This document shows, in pieces, positions 18,332-26,219 of a stretch of DNA of 64,000 nucleotides. Position 1 is the first letter of the stretch. The number at the start of each line of letters is the position of its first letter. The notes under the pieces were generated by a model, which saw only the letters and a list, made by a program, of their open reading frames with translations, did no database searches and was not told the DNA's origin. The position numbers were made by a program, and so were the translations under genes. Origin of the DNA: Eutreptiella sp. 'Long Island Sound 2002' (taxonomy: Eukaryota > Euglenozoa > Euglenophyceae > Eutreptiales > Eutreptiaceae); NCBI GenBank assembly GCA_964036045.1, contig OZ038384.1, positions 24,791,000-24,854,999 of the forward strand, read 5' to 3'.

Positions 18332-19820
18332 CGGATGTGGGGTCCTGCAGGTGCACGTGGATCCACAGAAGGGCAGCGCCCGCGGGGCCCGCTTGTTCGT
18401 GCGAGGGGGTGTGTGCCCCCTCGATGCGCCGGCGCAAGGCCTCCTCCTCTGTGCGCCTGCGCGGGCCTGCGGGAGGTTCGGGCCAGGGGCACGCGGCTAC
18501 CTGGGTGCACCGCGCGCACCTGTTGGCGCCTGTCGCTGCTGCGGAGGACACCGTGTCACACTCTCCGCAGAGTCGGCAGGTGTGTGGGAGGTGGGAGGGC
18601 GGCGACCAAGGGTCGAGATGGCGGAGCCAGAGGTCGTCCCACCTCTGTCGGAGGGGGTCCCGGATCTCCAGCAAGCGGGCGCGGACGCGGCGCCGGTAGT
18701 CCTTGCCAAGCGTCTTCCGCTGGACCTCCTGCCACGTGTCGCCGGGGAGGATCCCGTGGTCGTGGAAGGCGGCGATGAGGTCGTCCCACGCCGGGCGGGG
18801 GTGCCCCTGGGGGGGGCTCGCCATGTACACGTGGCGCCCGGTGAGGTGGTGCGTCAGCGCGTCCCATTGGCACCCGTTCGCGGTGTCTCTGTGGAGGAGG
18901 GCCAGCAGGGTGCCGTCCGCGACTGCCTCCCACCCCACTCGCAGCCCTTCGCAGCCGTCCAGCTCCTGGCGCAGCGCGGCTGCGATACCGGATGGGAGCA
19001 TGAGGAGTAAGGGCCCCTGGGTGTCGCCCAGCCGGGACAGGGCGTCGTCGTATACCGGCCCCCCAGCTTTGAAGTGCGCCACGGTGAGTTGGGTGGCCCC
19101 GTCCTCTGGGGGGTGCCACCGGACGGTGGCCGCAGCATGTCCCCACGTGCGTATCTCCGTGGCCCGGAGCACGTTGGCGGTGTGAAGGACGATGCGGGGC
19201 GGGACGGGCGTCCTGACGAGTGAGGATACGTCCCCAGTCCATCCCGTTTGCGGCCCCGGGGCCGCCTGCAGCCATTCCCCCGTCGCCGCGTCCCACGGGT
19301 GGTCAGGCCCCGCCCCGCGGATCATGGTGGGTCTCGGCCGGGTGTCCGGCCCCCACCCCCGGAGCGGGACGGCGGCGTATCGTTGCGCAGGGGTCTCCGG
19401 GGCGCGCGTGGCGGCGCACCACCGGCCCCACTCCCGCGCCCATTCCTCCCCCACGATGCGCGCCTCCCATGCGGTCATGGAGCCGCGCCCGATGATCCAC
19501 GGTGGGAAAAGGGCGTCTTGCAGGTGCCTCGAGAACCCCCCCGGCAGGTCCTGATACGGGTGGGGGCTCTCTTGGAGTGGGCACTCCAGAGTGCCATTCA
19601 CAACACGGAGGGAGGCTACGAAGTCCTTGTCAGGGCGCGGGGGAGGGGGAGGGTGGTCGCCCTCCGCCGCAGTGAGCCACCGGTGCGCCCGGGCCGCCGC
19701 GCTTAGGGGCTCGTGGAGGAGTTGCTCCAGCCGGTGGTTGCGAAGCTCCCACGCGAAGTCCCCCAGCCGGAGCATGTGGTGGAGGAAATCGTCCACTGAG
19801 GTCCCTCCCGGCGGGTCGTA
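18300..19820 (-). CDS. LINE-1 ORF4: zinc-ribbon protein of unknown function
   Basis: The frame is in phase with the RT ORF and begins right after its TGA (19,821-19,823). The first ATG comes 16 codons later (before LRLGDFAWELR). It spans about 505 codons. The N-terminal third is helical and Trp-rich, and the centre is strand-rich (TEIRTWGHAAATVRW, LLLMLPSG). A zinc-binding cluster (CRLCGEC ... CARC, C-x2-C-x2-C with a distant CxxC) lies near residue 410-435. A basic helix EEEALRRRIEGAH follows. I do not recognise the family. It could be made as a readthrough extension of the RT protein or by re-initiation at the nearby ATG. Confidence 0.6.
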   Translation of the reverse strand, partial: YDPPGGTSVDDFLHHMLRLGDFAWELRNHRLEQLLHEPLSAAARAHRWLTAAEGDHPPPPPRPDKDFVASLRVVNGTLECPLQESPHPYQDLPGGFSRHLQDALFPPWIIGRGSMTAWEARIVGEEWAREWGRWCAATRAPETPAQRYAAVPLRGWGPDTRPRPTMIRGAGPDHPWDAATGEWLQAAPGPQTGWTGDVSSLVRTPVPPRIVLHTANVLRATEIRTWGHAAATVRWHPPEDGATQLTVAHFKAGGPVYDDALSRLGDTQGPLLLMLPSGIAAALRQELDGCEGLRVGWEAVADGTLLALLHRDTANGCQWDALTHHLTGRHVYMASPPQGHPRPAWDDLIAAFHDHGILPGDTWQEVQRKTLGKDYRRRVRARLLEIRDPLRQRWDDLWLRHLDPWSPPSHLPHTCRLCGECDTVSSAAATGANRCARCTQVAACPWPEPPAGPRRRTEEEALRRRIEGAHTPSHEQAGPAGAALLWIHVHLQDPTSVAHLSHVFAP

Positions 19821-22800
19821 TCAGGTTATGGCGCGGAGCTGCGCCTCCGCGTCCTCGGGCACCAGTCCGGAGCAGAACACCTCCGTCCACGTGGCGCCTG
19901 CGGAGCGCCACGAGGCCACCCACAGGGCCTTGTCCCCAGGTGGGAGGTGGCGGGCCGCCTCGTGTACCGCCTGGCGGTAGTGGGGCCAGAGGAGCCGCAA
20001 GTGGGTGCAGCCCACGTGCATGTGCACCGGGGTCTCTTCCGGGCCGCCGCAGAAAAGGCACGGTTGCGGGACGATGGCGACGCCGGAGAGCCGCTCCTTC
20101 CGGATGCGGAGCCTGCGCTGCACCGGCGTGTGGCCGTCTCGGGCCCGCAGCGCCCGGCGGTTGGTGGCCGCCGCGGTGAGGTCCCGGGCGTGGACGTAGG
20201 CCGTGGCGTGGGCCGCGCCCAAAGGTGTGTGTCCCCGGTGCGTCAGCGCATGGTCCGTCTGCGCCCGTTGCGCGACCTCGCCGAGCACCCGCATCGTGGG
20301 GGGCCGTAGATCGAGATGGCCGTCACGGCCGGCGACGATGAGTTGGGCGTGGCCAGGCTCCGGGGGCGTGTTCTGCAAGACGGTGTCCTGGGACGCCGCC
20401 CAGTCCGCCTTGTGCAGCAGGGCGTCACTGTGGTGCGAGGTGGCTCGGACGTACCAGAACGGGTGCCCGGCGTGTTGCCCCCGCGCGCACAGGCCGTCCC
20501 GGAGCCACCTCAGGGGCATCTGGTTGACCACCTTCGCTGCACCCGCGGGGACCCCCGTGGTTCGCTCGCGATCTGCGTGCCGCAGGAGGTGGAGGATGAC
20601 TTCGGCGTCCACCGTGTGGACCCATGGTCTGTGTGCACCGTAATGTAGGGGGAGGGAGGCGGCCACCCCCTCTCCGTCGGGCACCGTGCCCGAGATGGCC
20701 ACCGCCCACGTGCGGGTGAGGTCGGCGGCGAGAGCGACGCTGGTGGCGTGTTTGCAGGGTCCGCCCCCGGACGCGTCAGAGGAGGTGTGTCCCCAGGCCT
20801 CCGGGATCCAGTAGTATCCGGTGGGGCTGAGCCACCCCGCGTTGAGGTCGGTGGAGTGCCACCGGACGTCGGGGTGGCTGTGGGTCAGTTGGTCCACGCT
20901 CAGCGCCCTGGTGTCGCCTGGGCTGATCGCCGGGTGGTCGTGCAGCCGGATCTCCGCTCCGGCGACCGTGCTTGCCCAGGACCGTAGCGCCGTCACATGT
21001 TCCTTGAGCCACGCCGGGCCCCCGCGCTGGTGTACCACCAGGTGTCCTGTGTCCTCCGGACGGTCCTCCAGCGCGTGCACCGCCATGTGTGGGTCGTGCG
21101 GCACCCCCGTAGCCACCAGTAGGGCGGTGCCACGGGGGAGCCCACGGGGTTCGGGCTGGCCTGCCCCCACTTGTACTATCACCCACTCGGCCTGGAGCTG
21201 CGCTTGTCCCGTCGCTTGGGTGCATTGGTCGTCTGTGGTCACCAGCCACAACGGCGTCGGCGCGTGGGGCCGGGGGCGTAAGGGCTCTGGCCACGCCACG
21301 TCCGCGTTAGGCTCTTGGTGCTCGCTTTCCGCGAGTACGTCGCGGAGGATGTACATGAGGGCCGCTGGCGGGTGGTACGCCGCCCCCCGCGTGGGGTGGG
21401 ACAGGCAGTCCCGGCGGCGGTAGCCCCCGACGTGGAGGTGCAGGCCGTCCGGGGTCACCCTTGGGCCGGTGTGGGCGTCCTGCTTAGCCCTCGTGGGGTG
21501 GACGAGTCTCAGGCGGGGGTCCCGTGTGCCGGTGGTGTGGAAGAGGTGGGCCAGGGCATCGCGCCACCCGGGGTGGTTGGTGGGCCCTTGCTCACGGCGG
21601 CAATAATGGAGGTGTTCATCGGCGCATTGGTTGAGGCACTCCCGCACCGCCGTCGGCCACGGATCGTCGTTGTCGGGGAAGGGGTGGCGTGGCCCGTGGT
21701 GCCCATGCCACGGCGTTGCGTGTGGCACCGTCAGGCGGCACATGTCGCGGTGTCGCAGCTTGGCGGTGCGCAGCGTGACGATTTTGCCCGGCGGGGACTG
21801 TAGTTGGACATGAGCCGCCCTGGGGCACGCGATGGGGTTGTACATCCCCACTCCCAGGGCGGCCAGGGCCCGGGGTATGCAGTGGACCCAGTCGCCTCCC
21901 GCCAGAGTTATGAACTCCGGGACGGGGTAGTGCACCATGGGGCATATTCCGTGCGCGCCGGCTATCTCCCAGAACATCTTGGTGACCTCGGCGCGCACGG
22001 AGGTTGCGCGGTGGTGGACGAGTGTACCCACGAGGGCCACCGCTGCCTGCTGGCACCGCGTGGGCACCCGTGTGAGCCCCAGGGTCCGGTCGTCCTGCAG
22101 GCTGTCCCGCGAGGCGTCGAAGGCGTACCGTGCCCTGTCCTTCGCGACCTGGACCGTGATGTGGTCCAGGTGGCGTGCAGTGTCGGAGTCGTCGGCGATG
22201 AAAGGGGCGACGTACTGCGTCACCCCTCCGAGGATCGCCAGGATGACGTCCTGCACCACTTTCGGCGGCGCGAGGGTGTTAAGGCACCAGTGGTGCACTG
22301 CCGCCAGGCGTAGCCGGTGCGTGCGCTGCAGGGAGAACTCCCCGTCCGGCTGCAGCTGGAGTCCCAGGTAGGGGACGGAGTCCGCCGCTGGTACCCAGTA
22401 CCACGGGTTTTCCAGGTGGGGGCAGAGGCGCAGCTGCAGGCCCGGGACCCCCTCCGTGGTGGCCATGGCGCACTTGCGGGGGTTGAGCTCCATGCCCATC
22501 ATCCCAAGGTACGCGGCCATCGCCTCCACGCCCTCGACGAAGTGCTGCAGCGTGTGGGCCACCACCAGCAGGTCGTCGATATAGGCCTGGATGAGGCCGT
22601 GCTCGGCCCCTCCCGGCGGGCGCAGGCGGTGCCCCTGTGCCCTGAGCAGGGGCTCCAGGAGGAGCGCGTACAGCAGGGGGCTCTCGGGGTTGCCCTGCCG
22701 GACGCCGCGTAGCATGTAGACGGGCTGCGTTAGCCCGTGTGCTGTGACGATGCGCAGCCTGGCGCACGTGTGGAGGAAGAGCAGGAGGTCAATAACGTCC

Positions 22801-24995
22801 GGCGGCACGGAGAGGTGGCGCAGGATGAGGTGGAGGGCGCCGTGTGGGGCGGTGTCGAAGGCCTTGCGGGCGTCGAAGGAGAAGACGTAGTTGGGCCTTC
22901 CCCGCTGGAGCTGCCGCTGCGCCATGAACAGCGGGGGGCCTGTGTTGGAGCCAGGGAGGGCCCCCTGCTGCCAGTCGCTGACCACGCCGTGCCGTGTGAG
23001 CACCTTCGTGATGCGCTGGGTGAGGGGGCCCGTGAGCAGCTTCGTGTCCAGCTGGCCCAGGGCTATGGGCCTGTAGTCGTCCAGTCTGGCAGAGCCCGGT
23101 ACCTTGGGGCTGAGCCAGATGTGCGCGTCCCTCCAGTGCATCGGTGGCGGGGCGCCGCGGAGGATGGCCCGGTAGGAGTGGATTAGGAGCCACTGGACGG
23201 GTGCCGGGAGGGCCTTGATGAAGCGGGCCTCCACGTGGTTAGGACCTGGGGCCTTGCCATCGGCCTTGTCCAGGGCGGACTTCAGGTCCTGCATGGAGTA
23301 CTGCTGGACCTGTGTCCAGGCTCCCTCAGGGACCCGGGGGACGTGGCGGCCGAGGACCGCCTGGAAACCCGGGAGGTCCACCGGGCGTTTGTCGTACAGT
23401 TCTCGCCAGAAGGCGCGGACTGCGAACATCACGTCGTGGGCCTCCGTGAGGAGCGTTTGGGTGTTGGGAACCCGCACGTTCCAGAGGCCTGACGGGCCTG
23501 GGGCCTCCACCTCTATGGCTCCCCGCACGGCTTTCCATCGCTGGGCGATGTCGGGGGCGTGGCGTCGCCAGAAGTCCTTGATGGCGCGCTTGCGGTCTGC
23601 CGCCAGGAGGGCGCGGAGCTGGCGAATGTCCTCCTCGAGGGCGGCTGCTTCCCTCTCCAGCTCCTCCTGCAGTTGGCCCTGCGTGGTCGGGCGGAACCCG
23701 GGCGACACACCCTGCAGTTCCTCCGTGAGCCGGAGCGCCGCCTCGGACCGGATGCCATGCCTGGCCGCGTCCGCCTGGTACGCTGCCGGGGCGCGCGCTG
23801 CCAGGGTGTCATAGCGGAGGACCGCTGCCTGGAGCTGCTTTCCGCTCTCCGGGAGGTCCCCCTCCGCCGGGTCCGTTCCCGCCGGAGACGGCTGCCGGCG
23901 TCCCACCACGCGCGCTAGGGCGTCATGCGTCGCGTGGAGGTGTTCGAACACCTTGTCCACCGCAGCCGCGGGCATGGACCCGTCGTCGTGCTGCTCTGCG
24001 GGACCCAGCCAGGGCGCAAGGGAGGGTTCATCCTGCGCGGCGGTGACCGCCGCCCACAGGCAGTGTTGGACGGGCGCGGCCTCGGCGTCGTACGGGAGGA
24101 GGCGGCCCTCCGTGTGGCTGTAGGGGGTGGGCATCGCCGCGCGTCCCGCTGCGCTGAGGAGGCCCGGCAGGGCCAGGCGGACCGGGAGGTGGTCCGAGCC
24201 GACCACCTGGGGGTGTGCCATGCCGCGAGCCCAGACGCTCTCCCGCAGGGACCACGGCAGGAGGGGCTCGTTGACCAGGAAGGTGTCCACCCTGTGCTGG
24301 GACGGGTGGAGCGTGGGGGTCATGTCCTCCTCGCCGCCTGCCGCGGCTCTTCGGAAGCCGCAGGCTTCCCAGCCCGCTCGGAAATGCTCCGTGGCCGGGT
24401 TGGCGGGGACATCCATGTAGATGTTGGTGTCACCGGCAATGACCACCGGGTGCCTCCCGCCGAGGCTGCGTGCCATGGCATACATTTGTATGTCGGCCCA
24501 GAACGCCGCCCGTCCCGCCCACGGGGAGCAACCTGCTTGCGGCCCGTGGACGTTGATGAGGCTGAGGCCTCCCCCGTCCGTGCGGATTTCCAGGGCCGCG
24601 GCTTTCCCGGGGACCATTTCCGTGAAGCTGAGCACCTCGTGCTCCGCCACGTACTTGCTGCTGACCGCGGTGAGGAGGCCCCCCCCTCTCGAGGTGGAGG
24701 TGGCCCCCGTCTCCGCCAGCCGGCTGCTGAAGTAGGCGGTGTACCCCTTGTCCCGGAGCGCCGCGGCCACGTGCATCTCCTGCGCCCTGGTGGCGATCCC
24801 CGTTTCCTGGAGCATGATGGCAAAGCCCCCCTCCTGGGGCAGCATGCCGGTGATGAGGTGCTCCTTGTCGGTGCAGGCCGCCGGCCCCCGGCGCCGCCGG
24901 AGTGTGTCCCGGAGGGACCGGTCTGGCGGCACGAGGCCGTTGCGCAGGTTCCACGAGAGGAGCCACAGGGCGTCGCCCGTCGTGTCCTCCTGGAG
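19821..24995 (-). CDS. LINE-1 endonuclease, reverse transcriptase, RNase H
   Basis: The open frame starts directly after a TGA at 24,996-24,998 and spans about 1,724 codons. An apurinic-type endonuclease fills residues about 1-270, with SWNLRN, QET, GDTN, RVD and GSDH motifs all present. Reverse transcriptase lies at about 580-860 (SFDARKAFD, RGVRQGNPESPLL, YIDD box at about 805; most LINEs have FADD). An RNase H-like region lies at about 1,400-1,525 (SSDASGGG, TVDAEV, KADWAAS), and a CxxC...H...C zinc motif at about 1,644-1,665. The product would nick DNA and prime cDNA on it. The first ATG comes about 45 codons in, after the catalytic Asn, so normal AUG initiation would destroy the endonuclease. 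Confidence 0.93.
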   Translation of the reverse strand, partial: LQEDTTGDALWLLSWNLRNGLVPPDRSLRDTLRRRRGPAACTDKEHLITGMLPQEGGFAIMLQETGIATRAQEMHVAAALRDKGYTAYFSSRLAETGATSTSRGGGLLTAVSSKYVAEHEVLSFTEMVPGKAAALEIRTDGGGLSLINVHGPQAGCSPWAGRAAFWADIQMYAMARSLGGRHPVVIAGDTNIYMDVPANPATEHFRAGWEACGFRRAAAGGEEDMTPTLHPSQHRVDTFLVNEPLLPWSLRESVWARGMAHPQVVGSDHLPVRLALPGLLSAAGRAAMPTPYSHTEGRLLPYDAEAAPVQHCLWAAVTAAQDEPSLAPWLGPAEQHDDGSMPAAAVDKVFEHLHATHDALARVVGRRQPSPAGTDPAEGDLPESGKQLQAAVLRYDTLAARAPAAYQADAARHGIRSEAALRLTEELQGVSPGFRPTTQGQLQEELEREAAALEEDIRQLRALLAADRKRAIKDFWRRHAPDIAQRWKAVRGAIEVEAPGPSGLWNVRVPNTQTLLTEAHDVMFAVRAFWRELYDKRPVDLPGFQAVLGRHVPRVPEGAWTQVQQYSMQDLKSALDKADGKAPGPNHVEARFIKALPAPVQWLLIHSYRAILRGAPPPMHWRDAHIWLSPKVPGSARLDDYRPIALGQLDTKLLTGPLTQRITKVLTRHGVVSDWQQGALPGSNTGPPLFMAQRQLQRGRPNYVFSFDARKAFDTAPHGALHLILRHLSVPPDVIDLLLFLHTCARLRIVTAHGLTQPVYMLRGVRQGNPESPLLYALLLEPLLRAQGHRLRPPGGAEHGLIQAYIDDLLVVAHTLQHFVEGVEAMAAYLGMMGMELNPRKCAMATTEGVPGLQLRLCPHLENPWYWVPAADSVPYLGLQLQPDGEFSLQRTHRLRLAAVHHWCLNTLAPPKVVQDVILAILGGVTQYVAPFIADDSDTARHLDHITVQVAKDRARYAFDASRDSLQDDRTLGLTRVPTRCQQAAVALVGTLVHHRATSVRAEVTKMFWEIAGAHGICPMVHYPVPEFITLAGGDWVHCIPRALAALGVGMYNPIACPRAAHVQLQSPPGKIVTLRTAKLRHRDMCRLTVPHATPWHGHHGPRHPFPDNDDPWPTAVRECLNQCADEHLHYCRREQGPTNHPGWRDALAHLFHTTGTRDPRLRLVHPTRAKQDAHTGPRVTPDGLHLHVGGYRRRDCLSHPTRGAAYHPPAALMYILRDVLAESEHQEPNADVAWPEPLRPRPHAPTPLWLVTTDDQCTQATGQAQLQAEWVIVQVGAGQPEPRGLPRGTALLVATGVPHDPHMAVHALEDRPEDTGHLVVHQRGGPAWLKEHVTALRSWASTVAGAEIRLHDHPAISPGDTRALSVDQLTHSHPDVRWHSTDLNAGWLSPTGYYWIPEAWGHTSSDASGGGPCKHATSVALAADLTRTWAVAISGTVPDGEGVAASLPLHYGAHRPWVHTVDAEVILHLLRHADRERTTGVPAGAAKVVNQMPLRWLRDGLCARGQHAGHPFWYVRATSHHSDALLHKADWAASQDTVLQNTPPEPGHAQLIVAGRDGHLDLRPPTMRVLGEVAQRAQTDHALTHRGHTPLGAAHATAYVHARDLTAAATNRRALRARDGHTPVQRRLRIRKERLSGVAIVPQPCLFCGGPEETPVHMHVGCTHLRLLWPHYRQAVHEAARHLPPGDKALWVASWRSAGATWTEVFCSGLVPEDAEAQLRAIT

Positions 24996-24998
24996 TCA
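24996..24998 (-). other. In-phase TGA between C2H2 ORF and endonuclease
   Basis: The minus strand reads GAT AGC TGA CTC CAG GAG. The first endonuclease strand (LLSWNLRN) begins about 10 codons later with no ATG between. UGA followed by CU is related to the UGA-CUA context known to favour readthrough, but CUC is not the strongest form. Confidence 0.5.
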
Positions 24999-26219
24999 GC
25001 TATCCCGCATCGGCATCGCCGCCGGGTTCGCTGGCGCCGCCAGGGCATCTGGGTGCGCCGCATCCGCTGAGCCCGTTCCCAGCGGGGCCCACAGGGGGGC
25101 CCGGGGGACCGGGGGAGCCAGGGGGGCCAGGGGGGCCAGCCCCGCGGGGATGGACATGGACCCTGGTGGGGCCGCGCCGCCGGCCCCCGGGGCCGCTCCG
25201 GGTGCCTCCTCACCTCCATCTGCGTGGTCGGCTGCCTGAGGCGGGGGGCGCCGGGTGTACGGGGCGTGCCACGGGGACCTCCGTGCTCTCCCCTGCAGGA
25301 TGTTGGCGGCCGCCTCCTTGTCGTCCGTCAGGGCCGCAGCGTGCACCGCGTGCCACGCCAGGTGTTCCAGCATTGCCCCGCTGGTGTAGTACTTGTCCGC
25401 ACACAGGGGGCACTTCGTCGGCTCCGTGGCCCCTCGCGCCGGGGGGAGCTGCACCGACTTCCGAATGGCGCCCTCCGCCGCTGGTTCTAAGGGCAGGTTG
25501 GCCAGCGGCACCGTGTGTGGTGCCAGCGTGCGGCCCGGGGCCGCCGCATCGAGGGCTCGCGTCGCAGGCGCGGGCCCGAGGCCTCGGGCGGCATCGCGCT
25601 GCGCGTCTGCTTGCAGCCACGTTTGCCAGTGCGTGGATCCGATTTGGCGGTCGGGTTTGCTCCTCCATCGCAGGTCGTGGAAGGCCTGTAGCCAGTGGTA
25701 CACCGTGGTCGGGACCGCCAGCTGTAGCTCCAGGTCGGCGGGGTGCACCGCTGCCGGCCACACTCCCGGCCTCGCCGCCCGGGCGTTGTCCTTCAGCCTG
25801 ACCTGGAGCAGGAGGGCGTGGTATTCGCCCTCCCGCAGCGCCTTGATGATCATGCGTGTGCAGTCTGCCACGCGGATCACGGCTTCGGGCCCCGGCAGGC
25901 GTTCGGGGTCGCAGACGACGATGTGCGCGTCCGCTGGGCTGAACATGCAGACCACCCACTGTGGGTTCTGCTGCCCCCGTTGGGCCACCGCCAGGGTAGC
26001 CGCTGGGCGGGCGTGCGTGATGGGCCCCGCGTGGAGGTCCGGGACGTCCGTGGCCCTGATGGCGTCTCCCTGCCACGCGGCCCGTAGATGCTCCTCCTGG
26101 TCGGGGCTCCACACCAGTGTGGGGGGGTTGACCCACCCCGGTTCCTGCCTCTTGTTGGGGGCGCTGACAGTGTGTAGCAGGACCGCCAGCGGCCAGGGGT
26201 CCGCCGACACATAGTAGGC
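24996..26219 (-). CDS. LINE-1 C2H2 zinc-finger ORF between two in-phase stops
   Basis: About 407 codons lie between an upstream TAG (26,220-26,222) and a TGA (24,996-24,998), in phase with both neighbours. No ATG occurs in the first 90 codons. The first 240 residues look globular (strands such as WVVCMFSPADAHIVVCD, helix RMIIKALREGEY). A C2H2 finger (CPLC ... H ... H) lies at about residues 270-293, followed by a long Ala/Pro/Gly-rich tail. C2H2 fingers preceding the endonuclease are known in other LINE clades and may bind target DNA. The lack of an ATG suggests that this is the middle part of a readthrough polyprotein. Confidence 0.75.
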   Translation of the reverse strand, partial: AYYVSADPWPLAVLLHTVSAPNKRQEPGWVNPPTLVWSPDQEEHLRAAWQGDAIRATDVPDLHAGPITHARPAATLAVAQRGQQNPQWVVCMFSPADAHIVVCDPERLPGPEAVIRVADCTRMIIKALREGEYHALLLQVRLKDNARAARPGVWPAAVHPADLELQLAVPTTVYHWLQAFHDLRWRSKPDRQIGSTHWQTWLQADAQRDAARGLGPAPATRALDAAAPGRTLAPHTVPLANLPLEPAAEGAIRKSVQLPPARGATEPTKCPLCADKYYTSGAMLEHLAWHAVHAAALTDDKEAAANILQGRARRSPWHAPYTRRPPPQAADHADGGEEAPGAAPGAGGAAPPGSMSIPAGLAPLAPLAPPVPRAPLWAPLGTGSADAAHPDALAAPANPAAMPMRDS

